Below are positions 16,714 through 24,773 of a stretch of DNA of 37,469 nucleotides, piece after piece. Position 1 is the first letter of the stretch, and the number at the start of each line of letters is the position of its first letter. The stretch is taken from the IMG/VR virus record IMGVR_UViG_3300030109_000980, positions 1 through 37,469 of that record; one strand, given 5' to 3'. The DNA is from a virus. Under the pieces are notes generated by a model, which saw only the letters and a program-made list of their open reading frames with translations, did no database searches and had not been told where the DNA came from. The position numbers were made by a program, and so were the translations under genes.

Positions 16714-18206
16714 CCTTACCTAGCCATACGCAAGTGATCCTTGGACCTCCAGGAACAGGGAAAACCAGCACACTCCTTGGCTTAATCGAAGACGAACTAG
16801 AAAACGGTACTGAACCTGAGCGTATTGGGTTCTTCACGTTTACTAAAAAAGCAGTAAACGAAGGTAAAGAAAGAGCGATGAATCGTTTTAGTATCACTAA
16901 TAAACAACTACCATTTTTCCGTACTCTACATTCATTGGCTTTTAGACAACTAGGACTGACTAGGGAAAGCGTAGTAAGTAACTCAGACATATCTGATTTA
17001 AACGAAAAACTTAATCTAAAACTTACGGGCAGGACAACTTCCGATGACGGTCATTTATTCGGTATGACCCATGATGATCGTTTAGCGTTTATAGAAAACT
17101 TAGCTAGGATGAGAGATGTACCACTAAAAGAACAATGGCACGAGGTTGAAGACGCAGTAGGGTGGTTCGAGCTAGAACGTTTTGCTCGAGGATTGAAGTT
17201 ATTTAAAGAAGATCGGTTGCTTGTTGATTATACAGATATGTTACAAAACTTTTTAGTTGACGGTGATATACCTGTATTAGATGTTATGTTCGTAGACGAA
17301 GCACAAGACCTTTCGCCTTTGCAGTGGGCGGTGGTACGTAAGTTAGCAGAAAAAGCCAAAAAGATTTACGTAGCAGGTGATGATGACCAAGCGATCTATC
17401 GTTGGGCGGGAGCAGATGTTGAATATTTGATAAAAAATTCTACAGACGCTATGGTACTAAAACAATCGTATCGAGTACCTTCTTCTGTACATAAAGTTGC
17501 TAGTCAATGTATAGGTCAAGTTGGTTCGCGTATTTATAAAGAATGGAAGCCTAGAACAGACGAAGGTTTGGTGCGTTGGGAAGCTACAATAGAACAGGTG
17601 AATATGGATCAAGGTGATTGGTTAGTATTAGCTAGAACAAATTATTTATTAGAAAGTGTTGATGAGTATTGTAGAAACGAAGGGTGGTTCTTCGAAGTCA
17701 AAAGTCGACCGTCTATCTCAGAAGCAAAAGTTAGAGCTGTTATCTATTGGGAACGATTACGTAAAGGTCAAACAGTAACCTTGGCTGAATGTGCAAATAT
17801 TTTAAAATATATCAAAGTTAAAACACCTAAAAAACTCGATTTATTAGATACTGATTTAGTTTTACAGTACGAAGATCTCAAAAGTCATCTACCCGACTTG
17901 CCTGATGGTCATTGGTACGATGTTTTTACATTATTAAGTCCTAAAGAAATTAGTTATATACGAGCCATGTTGCGTAGAGGAGAAAAGATTACTAAACAAC
18001 CACGTATTCGATTATCTACGATTCATGCGGCTAAAGGTGGAGAAGCTACTAATGTTGTACTACTTACTGATATAACGACAAGAGTTTATAAAAACTACCA
18101 ACAAAACCCTGATGAGGAAAATAGAGTATTCTATGTAGGTATTACAAGAACAAAAGAAAACTTGTATTTAATAGAGCCTAAAACAACAAAATGCTATCAA
18201 ATGTGA
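16710..18206 (+). CDS. UvrD/Rep-type superfamily 1 helicase
   Basis: This 498-residue ATP-dependent DNA helicase has all main motifs: Walker A GPPGTGKTST near residue 12, motif Ia FFTFTKKAV, motif II FVDEAQDLSPLQW, motif III VAGDDDQAIYRWAGAD, motif IV QSYRVPSSV, motif V STIHAAKGGEATNVVLL and motif VI FYVGITRTKENLYLI. The length is shorter than bacterial UvrD (about 720), mainly through smaller inserted subdomains, as is usual for phage members. It is coupled to the AlkB-like gene by a four-base overlap and followed by cassette promoter P2. With the SNF2 protein it may supply strand unwinding. Confidence 0.93.
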   Translation: MTLPSHTQVILGPPGTGKTSTLLGLIEDELENGTEPERIGFFTFTKKAVNEGKERAMNRFSITNKQLPFFRTLHSLAFRQLGLTRESVVSNSDISDLNEKLNLKLTGRTTSDDGHLFGMTHDDRLAFIENLARMRDVPLKEQWHEVEDAVGWFELERFARGLKLFKEDRLLVDYTDMLQNFLVDGDIPVLDVMFVDEAQDLSPLQWAVVRKLAEKAKKIYVAGDDDQAIYRWAGADVEYLIKNSTDAMVLKQSYRVPSSVHKVASQCIGQVGSRIYKEWKPRTDEGLVRWEATIEQVNMDQGDWLVLARTNYLLESVDEYCRNEGWFFEVKSRPSISEAKVRAVIYWERLRKGQTVTLAECANILKYIKVKTPKKLDLLDTDLVLQYEDLKSHLPDLPDGHWYDVFTLLSPKEISYIRAMLRRGEKITKQPRIRLSTIHAAKGGEATNVVLLTDITTRVYKNYQQNPDEENRVFYVGITRTKENLYLIEPKTTKCYQM

Positions 18207-18208
18207 AA

Positions 18209-18275
18209 GTGCTTTACTTTGCACATAAAAGTAAAGTATAAAGGTACTTAGATTTATGTTTAAAGAAAGGAGAAA
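18209..18275 (+). promoter_or_regulatory. Cassette promoter P2 with palindromic -35 region
   Basis: GTGCTTTACTTTG has TTTACT at 18213-18218; TATAAA at 18237-18242 lies 18 bases on. CTTTACTTT (18212-18220) is mirrored by AAAGTAAAG (18228-18236) with a seven-base spacer, so a perfect 9-bp inverted repeat fills the space between the two promoter boxes; this could be an operator. The leader ends in AAAGAAAGGAGAAA before the ATG at 18279. Confidence 0.65.
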
Positions 18276-18278
18276 ATT

Positions 18279-18761
18279 ATGAACATATTTTATTTTAACA
18301 AAGATCCTGTGATTGCGGCTAAGTCGCAACCAGATAAAATGCTAGTGAAGATGCCATTAGAAACAGCACAGATGCTATGTACAGCTCACCGTTTATTAGA
18401 CGGAGACGAATATGCAGATAGTGTGGGGTTATATAAGAAAGCTTATATGAACCATCCCTGTACGATCTGGGCTAGAGAATGTAGTGGTAACTATTATTGG
18501 CTTTATAAACATTTTATAGCGTTAGGTAACGAATATTCATACCGTTATCAACGAACTCATGCAAGTCTTGCTAAATTGTCAGACGCCTTATATGTAATGC
18601 CTAAAAACATTACTCGAGGTCTTATGACACCTGTTGCTCAAGCAATGCCTGACGAATATAAAAACGAGGACTCTGTTCTAGCTTATCGTAATTACGTTAT
18701 TAACGAGAAACATTACGCTAAGTGGGAAAAGGGTAGAACTAAACCAAGTTGGTGGAGGTAA
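18279..18761 (+). CDS. Conserved phage protein of unknown function (160 aa)
   Basis: The N-terminus (MNIFYFNKDPVIAAKSQPDK, then MLVKMPLETAQMLCTAHR) matches a small-protein pattern widespread in marine phages, in which a D-P-xxAA and a K(M/V)xxE(T/S)AQML segment are constant. The remainder is rich in Trp and Tyr (YYWLYKHFIALGNEYSYRY) and ends WEKGRTKPSWWR. No cofactor motif is evident. It is the first gene behind promoter P2 with a near-consensus ribosome-binding site and precedes the DNA-modification gene pair by five bases. The family's function is unknown to me; the conserved polar residues could be catalytic. Confidence 0.75.
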   Translation: MNIFYFNKDPVIAAKSQPDKMLVKMPLETAQMLCTAHRLLDGDEYADSVGLYKKAYMNHPCTIWARECSGNYYWLYKHFIALGNEYSYRYQRTHASLAKLSDALYVMPKNITRGLMTPVAQAMPDEYKNEDSVLAYRNYVINEKHYAKWEKGRTKPSWWR

Positions 18762-18766
18762 ATTAA

Positions 18767-19609
18767 ATGTCATCAATAAGAAAGAAACTTACTGTTAATG
18801 AAAACGACAGTAAAAATACTAGAATGGATATCGCTAGTGCAGGTGTATTAGCAAACTGGAGACCTGATGAACTTGCTCATATAAGTCGGTTTGATAAAAT
18901 CGCTTCTATGTGTATCGCTGAAGCTAAACGATTAGGACGACCACTCGATACGTTTGAAGTTGGTTGTGGTGAGTGTTGGACGCTTAGAAATCTATATAAA
19001 GCTTATGTTGTAAAGAAATCAGATATTATCAGATCGTATTACGGTTACGATATTGATCCCGCTTGTGAATTAGAAAATCCTTTTTGGTCTAATGCAGGTG
19101 GAGAGTTAGCTGATTCTACATGGTTTCAGAACTTTAACGGTGAAATACGTATACAAGATTTAACTGTTGATCCTGTATTTAAACTAGAAGATGAAAGCGT
19201 AGATTTTTTCTGGACGACCGAAGTTATTGAACATATGGGTAGAGAGTTTATTGGTGCATGGTTAGATGATGCAACTAGGGTTATACGACCGAATGGTTTA
19301 GCTTTTGTATCTACTCCTAACCACGACGGTTCTAACGACAAACTTCCCGAAGATCATATTTACGAGTGGGGTTTCCAAGAACTAAAAGAAGAACTAGAAA
19401 GAAACTTCGAGATAGTAGACGTTACAGGAACGTTTATACAATTACCTAATTTAAAGAAAGCGATGAAAGAAGATTCTGAAACAGGATGGACTCCTCAGCA
19501 GTTTGAAAAATTACAAAACAGATACGGTAGACAGTTTTTACGAGTTGTTGCCGCTACGTTTTATCCTGAAGTCGCTAATAACTGTTCTTGGGTGTTACGT
19601 AAAAAGTAA
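18767..19609 (+). CDS. Class I SAM-dependent methyltransferase
   Basis: This 280-residue protein has the Rossmann-type SAM site: motif I FEVGCGECWTL (residues 63-73), acidic end of the second strand YYGYDID, motif IV region FFWTTEVIEHMG, and LDDATRVIRPNGLAFVSTPN, the post-III strand with its turn typical of class I enzymes. There is no NPPY/DPPY or PCQ motif, so it is not an ordinary adenine-N6, cytosine-N4 or cytosine-C5 DNA methylase; the pattern is closer to small-molecule or tailored-nucleoside methylases (Methyltransf_11/23-like). Its stop overlaps by one base the start of a thymine-hypermodification-type protein, which suggests a modified base or precursor as substrate. That substrate is inference. 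Confidence 0.85.
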   Translation: MSSIRKKLTVNENDSKNTRMDIASAGVLANWRPDELAHISRFDKIASMCIAEAKRLGRPLDTFEVGCGECWTLRNLYKAYVVKKSDIIRSYYGYDIDPACELENPFWSNAGGELADSTWFQNFNGEIRIQDLTVDPVFKLEDESVDFFWTTEVIEHMGREFIGAWLDDATRVIRPNGLAFVSTPNHDGSNDKLPEDHIYEWGFQELKEELERNFEIVDVTGTFIQLPNLKKAMKEDSETGWTPQQFEKLQNRYGRQFLRVVAATFYPEVANNCSWVLRKK

Positions 19610-20538
19610 TGACTGAGTTTATTCCCGCAGAGTTGGATCGTTATTGCTATTGGCAAACTGAACGTGAGTCGATACGCATTAAAAAAGAATCTGCAGTTCT
19701 TTCCCCTCCCTGGACTGACGATCCAATTTTGCAGGAGTTTAAGTTCTGCCAAGTGTTTAGAGAGGATGATCGTACAACACGTTGGTTTAGAACACATATA
19801 AGAGAGCCTATGCGAAACGAAGAAGACGTTCTTATGGCTACGATTATATTCCGTTGGTTTAATTTAATAGAAACAGGGAGAACTTTAATCGATCATGATT
19901 TATTACGTAAATGGAATAGAAAGAAAGCTATTTATGAAATAACTAAACAACCTAAATGGATCACGGGTGCTTACATTATTAAGACACCAAACGGTATGGA
20001 TAAAGTAACAGGTGTGTCTGAATGTATTTCACATATTTGGAAAGCTAAAGAATCTATCTTGTCTAGACTACATGAAAGTTTAGCAAAAGGTGATTCTTCA
20101 TTAGAAGCAACGTGGTTAATTCTTAGAGATTATCCATACATGGGTCCATTTATGGCGTACGAAGTTGTTACTGATTTAAGACATACGTATTTGTTAGAAA
20201 ACGCTAACGATATTATGACTTGGGCTAATGCAGGTCCAGGAGCTATGCGAGGACTCAATCGTCTTACAGGTAGACCGTTAGATTATTGTCGTAAAAGCCA
20301 TCCATGGTGTGAAGAAATGCAAGACTTATTTGAACAAGTAAAGAAAATATTAGCTCCTTCAATCATCTTTAGAAACGGGGCTAATTATGAAATGCGAGAG
20401 ATCGAAGGCGGTTTATGTGAGTTTGATAAATACTCTCGAATATATAAAAACGAGGGAAGAACACGATCGGTGTATAAACATAATGATCTTCCAATGATCG
20501 AAGATTTAAACATAACAGGAGAAAGTAGATATGGGTAG
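19609..20538 (+). CDS. 5-hmdU DNA kinase-helical/aGPT-pyrophosphorylase family protein
   Basis: In this 309-residue protein the N-terminal signature (YWQTERESIRIKKE, PPWTDDPILQEFKFCQVFRE, DDRTTRW) is characteristic of the helical domain found in alpha-glutamyl/putrescinyl-thymine pyrophosphorylases and linked to 5-hydroxymethyl-dU kinases (Iyer, Aravind and colleagues; experimentally tied to amino-acid transfer onto phosphorylated hydroxymethyl-uracil in phages ViI and M6). The middle segment PYMGPFMAYEVVTDL and the GPGAMRGLNRL stretch fit its helix-hairpin-like core. No P-loop is present, so it is not itself a complete kinase. It is translationally coupled to the methyltransferase and lies two genes before a thymidylate synthase homologue. 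Expected role: adding a group to activated hydroxymethyl-uracil in DNA. Confidence 0.8.
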   Translation: MTEFIPAELDRYCYWQTERESIRIKKESAVLSPPWTDDPILQEFKFCQVFREDDRTTRWFRTHIREPMRNEEDVLMATIIFRWFNLIETGRTLIDHDLLRKWNRKKAIYEITKQPKWITGAYIIKTPNGMDKVTGVSECISHIWKAKESILSRLHESLAKGDSSLEATWLILRDYPYMGPFMAYEVVTDLRHTYLLENANDIMTWANAGPGAMRGLNRLTGRPLDYCRKSHPWCEEMQDLFEQVKKILAPSIIFRNGANYEMREIEGGLCEFDKYSRIYKNEGRTRSVYKHNDLPMIEDLNITGESRYG

Positions 20539-20752
20539 GATGAGTGATAGAGCAATAGAGTTGTTAGAAGATTATGGTGATGTAATAGATATACATTACA
20601 CACAATTTTTAGAAGTTTCGTTCTTTTTAAAAGTAGCCGCAGATGAGCGACTTGCAATAGCTTTTATAAAAAGAAAACTTCCGATGTTAAGTCATGACGA
20701 TATACGTTATGTGATTGGTGAAATTGTAGGAGGCTATCAAGATACTTTATGA
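20531..20752 (+). CDS. Small hypothetical protein in modification cluster (73 aa)
   Basis: This 73-residue acidic, probably helical protein (RAIELLEDYGDVIDIHY, ADERLAIAFIKRKLPML) overlaps the previous gene by eight bases and the next by four. The start at 20531 is preceded by AGGAGAAAGTAG; an in-frame ATG nine bases later is the alternative. It contains no cysteines or membrane segment. It lies between the aGPT-family gene and the thymidylate synthase homologue, so it may belong to the modification module, but no family is recognised. Confidence 0.65.
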   Translation: MGRMSDRAIELLEDYGDVIDIHYTQFLEVSFFLKVAADERLAIAFIKRKLPMLSHDDIRYVIGEIVGGYQDTL

Positions 20753-21840
20753 AAGTAATTAATGTAAGAAACGTAAACGACGCGTTAGAAAGAGGTATCG
20801 ATTTATTTCAAGACCCTACCGAATACAGGGTACAAGAAAGCCGCAATGGTATAACTTATGAAGCTAATACACCTGTAACTACGGTTTATGAAAAACCTTG
20901 GGAAAGAGTTTGTTTAATAAAACAAAGAGACGCTAATCCATTTTTTCATTTTATAGAAGGTTTATGGATGCTCGATGGTCGTAACGATCTAGAACCACTA
21001 ACTTATTTTGTTAAGTCTATGGAAGACTTCTCAGACGACGGTGAAACTCTATGGGGGGCTTACGGTTGGCGATGGAGAAGTTATTTTAATAAAGATCAAA
21101 TAACAGCCATTATTGGTTTGTTAAAAGAAAACCCTTACGAAAGACGAGCAGTTCTACAGATGTGGGATCCGAAAGACGATCTAGCAAGAACTTGTAATAA
21201 AAAAGTTGAAAGAAAAGACGTACCCTGTAATACGAATATTTATTTTAAAGTACGTGATGGTAAGTTATGTATGACTGTTTGTAATCGTTCTAACGATATG
21301 CTTTGGGGAGCTTATGGTGCGAACGTAGTTCATATGTCTATGTTACAAGAGTTCGTAGCTCATAACTTAAATTTACCGATGGGGGATTATACTCAAATTA
21401 GTGATAGTTTTCATATTTATCCAAACAACCCTGTATGGGAAAAAGTTAAAGATATAGAGTTGGATGTCTACACTTATAAACATATAAAAAATCATTATGA
21501 TCTAATCGATGAGTATGAACCTGTACCTATTGTTAACGATCTTGATTCTTTTAATAGAGAAGTACGATTCTTTTTCGATTATTTTGAAACTTTTAGATAT
21601 AGCCCAAAAGAAATGTTAAAAAGAACAGATGATATTGAGTGGGATAATCGTATTTTTCCAGACGTAGCAATCCCTATGTTAAAAGCATTTTATTATCATA
21701 AAGAAAGAGATTATTTGAATTCGTATCGAGAAGTACAATCTATTAAGTCTCTCGATTGGATGGAGGCGTGTTTTGAGTGGATCCGCAAAAGAGACACCGC
21801 CTATACTTTAAACAATGCGGATATAGGAGAAAACAAATGA
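20749..21840 (+). CDS. Thymidylate synthase/dUMP hydroxymethylase homologue
   Basis: This 363-residue protein of the thymidylate synthase fold adds a one-carbon unit to C5 of dUMP. The nucleophile is C160 (DVPCNTNIYF), followed by the phosphate/uracil-binding NRSNDMLWGAYGAN (R180, S181, D183, N192) and DSFHIYPNN near the usual H-Y pair; ERRAVLQMWDP supplies a further phosphate arginine. The asparagine rather than aspartate at the base-recognition site argues for dUMP, not dCMP. Residues alone do not tell me whether it makes dTMP or 5-hydroxymethyl-dUMP. The form with GAYGAN and an extended C-terminus is common in phages with modified thymine, and the adjacent aGPT-family gene favours hydroxymethyl-dUMP. 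Confidence 0.88.
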   Translation: MKVINVRNVNDALERGIDLFQDPTEYRVQESRNGITYEANTPVTTVYEKPWERVCLIKQRDANPFFHFIEGLWMLDGRNDLEPLTYFVKSMEDFSDDGETLWGAYGWRWRSYFNKDQITAIIGLLKENPYERRAVLQMWDPKDDLARTCNKKVERKDVPCNTNIYFKVRDGKLCMTVCNRSNDMLWGAYGANVVHMSMLQEFVAHNLNLPMGDYTQISDSFHIYPNNPVWEKVKDIELDVYTYKHIKNHYDLIDEYEPVPIVNDLDSFNREVRFFFDYFETFRYSPKEMLKRTDDIEWDNRIFPDVAIPMLKAFYYHKERDYLNSYREVQSIKSLDWMEACFEWIRKRDTAYTLNNADIGENK

Positions 21841-22184
21841 GTAAATGGGAAAATATGAAACAAGTTGCCCAAAACGATCTTGAAGCTCTTAAACGAGCAG
21901 AGACTTCGTACGGTGATTCTTGGAGACGTCGTGGAGGTGTTGGTGCTTTTATGATGTTGGCACGTAAGTTCGATCGTATAGAACACCAGTCTGAAAAGCA
22001 CGGGTGGGATGTATTTGAGGCAGGTGAAGTCTACAAAGGCGAAGCAGGTCTACTCGATGATATTCGAGACTTACGTAGATATTTATTATTAGTTGAAGAA
22101 TACATTTTAGCTAATACTAATGAAGTTAGCGTTGAAGCTGACGATGTTAATTATGCCGCAGAAGACGGCAAGGAGGATTATTAA
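21837..22184 (+). CDS. Possible nucleotide-modification-associated protein (DUF1599/Nmad1-like)
   Basis: This 115-residue protein starts at the ATG overlapping the preceding stop (ATGA), with AGGAGAAAAC in front. The segment ETSYGDSWRRRGGVGAFMML followed by ARKFDRIEHQ resembles the YGxSW...K..RI pattern of DUF1599 (nucleotide modification associated domain 1), a family seen beside thymidylate synthase-type hydroxymethylases. An acidic helical tail follows (LLDDIRDLRRYLLLVEEYIL). The match is by eye over a short motif; the neighbourhood raises its weight. Its molecular role in such clusters is not known. Confidence 0.6.
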   Translation: MSKWENMKQVAQNDLEALKRAETSYGDSWRRRGGVGAFMMLARKFDRIEHQSEKHGWDVFEAGEVYKGEAGLLDDIRDLRRYLLLVEEYILANTNEVSVEADDVNYAAEDGKEDY

Positions 22185-22525
22185 TGAGTAAGGTAGATAG
22201 TTGGTGGACAAAAGTTGTTAGATTTTTTACACCTTTACCAAAAGAAGAACTACAACCTAAGAAAGTTGAAAAGGAAGAAGTTCTAGAAAAAGCAATCAAA
22301 GACGCTGAAGTTGTTTTAAAGAAATTTGATGACGAACTTAAAGCAGGGAACATCTATGAAGCTGTAAAAGGAAAACCTAAACGAGCTAGAACGAAAAAGG
22401 GAACATATAAGGCAGACGATAAGTCTACTCCAGATGTTAACGAAGCTTGGGTAGGTGGAAAAGCTCCTGCAAAAAAGCCAAAAGCTAAGAAAACTAAAGT
22501 CACGAGGATTAAAAAGAAGAAGTGA
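22184..22525 (+). CDS. Lys-rich protein with ADDxSTPDVNEAW motif
   Basis: This 113-residue protein has an N-terminal charged helical part (EVLEKAIKDAEVVLKKFDDE) and a basic C-terminal half containing GTYKADDKSTPDVNEAWVGG, followed by a histone-like KAPAKKPKAKKTK tail ending in KKKK. The ADD.STPD.NEAW.GGK box recurs in many phage proteins next to replication genes; its role is unknown to me. The basic tail suggests DNA or RNA binding. One-base overlap with the previous gene and four-base overlap (GTGA) with the polymerase indicate tight coupling, so it may be made in amounts matched to the polymerase. Confidence 0.7.
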   Translation: MSKVDSWWTKVVRFFTPLPKEELQPKKVEKEEVLEKAIKDAEVVLKKFDDELKAGNIYEAVKGKPKRARTKKGTYKADDKSTPDVNEAWVGGKAPAKKPKAKKTKVTRIKKKK

Positions 22526-24387
22526 TTTTACAACCCCCTATGTTCGCTCCAACAAGTGACTGGTCTATTCCAGAAGTTTTCCCTCAGTTTTCTGAGACAG
22601 AAACAATCGCAGTAGATTTAGAAACTTACGATCCACACCTCATGACTTGTGGTCCAGGATGGGCTACAGGTCGTGGGCATATCGTGGGTGTTGGTATTGC
22701 GACAGAGGGGTGGAAGGGTTACTTCCCGATCCGTCATCAAGGCGGAGGTAATCTTGACGAAGATATTGTATTACGTTGGTTACGCAACACTCTAGCATCG
22801 GAAAAGCGAGACGTTATATTTCATAACGCCTTATACGACGTAGGGTGGCTTCGTAGAGAAGGCGTACACGTAGGCGGTAAAATATTAGATACGATCGTAG
22901 CAGCTCCCCTAGTAAACGAGAATAGGTATTCTTATTCTTTAGATAACCTCGGTGATTTTTACTGTAACGAAAAGAAAGATGAATCGTTATTACAAAACGC
23001 TGCTCTATCATTTGGGGTAAATCCTAAATCAGAAATGTATAAACTACCGTCTAAGTTCGTTGGACCTTATGGTGAGCAAGATGCAGCACTAACTCTAAAA
23101 CTTTGGCAAAAATTAAAGATCGAAGTTCAAGAACAAGGGTTAGAAAAGATACTCGACATGGAATGCCGACTGATTCCTCTACTGTTAGAAATGCGGTGGC
23201 GAGGGGTTAGAATCGATGAACAAAAAGCTGACGATGTCAGTAAAAAGTTATCGATCGAAGAACAAAAACTACAGGTCGAGATTAAACGTAAGTATGGTGC
23301 AGAAGTTAATTTATGGGCTAATGCATCGTTAGAAGCTATCTTTGAAAAGAACAAGATATGGTTTCCTAGAACCGCAAAAGGTATGGCTAGTTTTCAAAAA
23401 GACTGGTTAGAAGGACACGAACACGAGTTACCACAACTTATTGTTCGAGCAAGGAAACTTAATAAAGCTAGAACTACTTTCATCGATAAGATGATTAAAG
23501 ATCACTGCTTCGATGGTCGTATACACGCAGAAGCTCATGCTATGCGTAACGATCGTGGCGGCACGGTTAGTGGTAGATTTAGCTATAGTAATCCTAATCT
23601 ACAACAAGTTCCTGCAAGAGATCCAGAGATCGGTAATTTAATACGATCTTTGTTTATTCCAGAGGAAGGTTGTCAGTGGGGTGTATTCGATTATTCACAA
23701 CAAGAGCCAAGGCTTACCGTTCATTACGCTGATCGAATGAACTTAGCAGGGGCTAAAGATGCTGTGACAGAGTACACAGAAAAGAACGCGGACTTCCACC
23801 AGATCGTTGCAGATATGGCTAATATACCGCGTAAACAGGCTAAGACGATTAATTTAGGACTTAGCTATGGGATGGGTAAAGAAAAGCTTATTAAAGAGCT
23901 AGGGATAGACGATACGGAAGCTGAGGGGTTATTTCAGCAGTATCATAATAAAGTTCCCTTTATACGAGGGTTACAAGATCAGTGTGCAAGGGTAGCCATG
24001 GAACGTGGCTATATACGAACGTTTGCAGGTAGACGTTGTAGGTTTAATCTATGGGAAGATAGATATGAACGCACTCTACCTCTACCGTACGAAGAAGCAC
24101 AGGAAAAATACGGTGATAATTTAAAAAGATCATATACATATAAGGCTCTGAATCGGTTGATTCAAGGATCGGCTGCTGACATGACGAAGTTAGCAATGCT
24201 CGGTCTGTGGGAGGAAGGAATTGTTCCTCACCTACAAGTCCACGATGAGGTTGATATCTCGGTAGAGAACACTGAACAAGCTGACAAGATTGCAGAAATA
24301 ATGGAAACTTGTGTAGAACTTGCAGTACCCCTACTAGTGGATAAGGAACTCGGAAGTTCATGGGGCGAAACAAAGGAAATAAAATGA
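22522..24387 (+). CDS. polA: Family A DNA polymerase with 3'-5' exonuclease
   Basis: This 621-residue replicative polymerase is similar in size to other phage family A enzymes and lacks the 5' nuclease domain of bacterial Pol I. Exonuclease motifs: AVDLETYD (D32, E34), FHNALYDVGWL and YGEQDAALT. Polymerase motif A is FDYSQQEPRL, motif B RKQAKTINLGLSYGMG, motif C LQVHDEVDIS. In motif B the position equivalent to Phe762 of the E. coli enzyme is leucine, a marker used for slower, more accurate polymerases in marine phage surveys. The GTG start overlaps the previous stop (GTGA); an ATG six codons later lacks a ribosome-binding site. The gene is followed by a coupled helix-turn-helix protein. Confidence 0.95.
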   Translation: MILQPPMFAPTSDWSIPEVFPQFSETETIAVDLETYDPHLMTCGPGWATGRGHIVGVGIATEGWKGYFPIRHQGGGNLDEDIVLRWLRNTLASEKRDVIFHNALYDVGWLRREGVHVGGKILDTIVAAPLVNENRYSYSLDNLGDFYCNEKKDESLLQNAALSFGVNPKSEMYKLPSKFVGPYGEQDAALTLKLWQKLKIEVQEQGLEKILDMECRLIPLLLEMRWRGVRIDEQKADDVSKKLSIEEQKLQVEIKRKYGAEVNLWANASLEAIFEKNKIWFPRTAKGMASFQKDWLEGHEHELPQLIVRARKLNKARTTFIDKMIKDHCFDGRIHAEAHAMRNDRGGTVSGRFSYSNPNLQQVPARDPEIGNLIRSLFIPEEGCQWGVFDYSQQEPRLTVHYADRMNLAGAKDAVTEYTEKNADFHQIVADMANIPRKQAKTINLGLSYGMGKEKLIKELGIDDTEAEGLFQQYHNKVPFIRGLQDQCARVAMERGYIRTFAGRRCRFNLWEDRYERTLPLPYEEAQEKYGDNLKRSYTYKALNRLIQGSAADMTKLAMLGLWEEGIVPHLQVHDEVDISVENTEQADKIAEIMETCVELAVPLLVDKELGSSWGETKEIK

Positions 24388-24728
24388 AAGGTATCTCACA
24401 AGAAAAAGCTAAAGAATACTCTATTAAGTACAGACGAATGTACGAACAATGGATTAACAACTCTACTACTCTAGAACAAATGGGTAAAGAGCATAATTTA
24501 ACCAAACAACGTATGTGGCAGATTATTACACGTTGTAAACTCGGTGAGGGTGATTACTACTATGGTACACAGATTGCTCGAAACAAATGGTCTGAGTTTA
24601 AAAATATGTACGATGACCTCGATCAGACTAAACGTGCTTTCGATGACTGGTTAAAAGAAAGAGACATCAAACTTATTGCTAATAACCAAAAAGCCGCTCC
24701 ACATACTGGTTGGGACTGGTCGGGCTAG
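24384..24728 (+). CDS. Helix-turn-helix DNA-binding protein
   Basis: This 114-residue protein starts at ATG 24384, chosen because AAAGGAAATAAA lies directly in front and the start overlaps the polymerase stop (ATGA); an in-frame ATG at 24360 would sit inside the polymerase gene without a binding site. Residues about 28-50 (TTLEQMGKEHNLTKQRMWQI) form a clear helix-turn-helix of the sigma-region-4/response type. The C-terminal part is helical and ends HTGWDWSG. It is the only obvious classical transcription factor in the window, so it is a candidate for the protein that binds the repeated operators or promoters; this is inference. Confidence 0.7.
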   Translation: MKGISQEKAKEYSIKYRRMYEQWINNSTTLEQMGKEHNLTKQRMWQIITRCKLGEGDYYYGTQIARNKWSEFKNMYDDLDQTKRAFDDWLKERDIKLIANNQKAAPHTGWDWSG

Positions 24729-24732
24729 GGCA

Positions 24733-24766
24733 GTGCTTTACTTTCTAAACTTTGCCTTTTATATTT
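24733..24766 (+). promoter_or_regulatory. Cassette promoter P3, almost no leader
   Basis: GTGCTTTACTTTC with TTTACT at 24737-24742 and TATATT at 24760-24765 (17-base spacer). The predicted transcript start (about 24772) lies only a couple of bases before the ATG at 24774, so the mRNA would be leaderless or nearly so, unlike all other copies. Confidence 0.6.
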
Positions 24767-24773
24767 AAGGTAT

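Noticed and set aside
19609-20538. Complete 5-hydroxymethyl-dU kinase
   Set aside because: No Walker A motif is present in the 309 residues; only the helical/aGPT-type part is recognised.
24044-24505. 153-codon minus-strand frame over the polymerase end
   Set aside because: It lies opposite the polymerase motif B/C area and the coupled helix-turn-helix gene; length arises from the constrained opposite strand.
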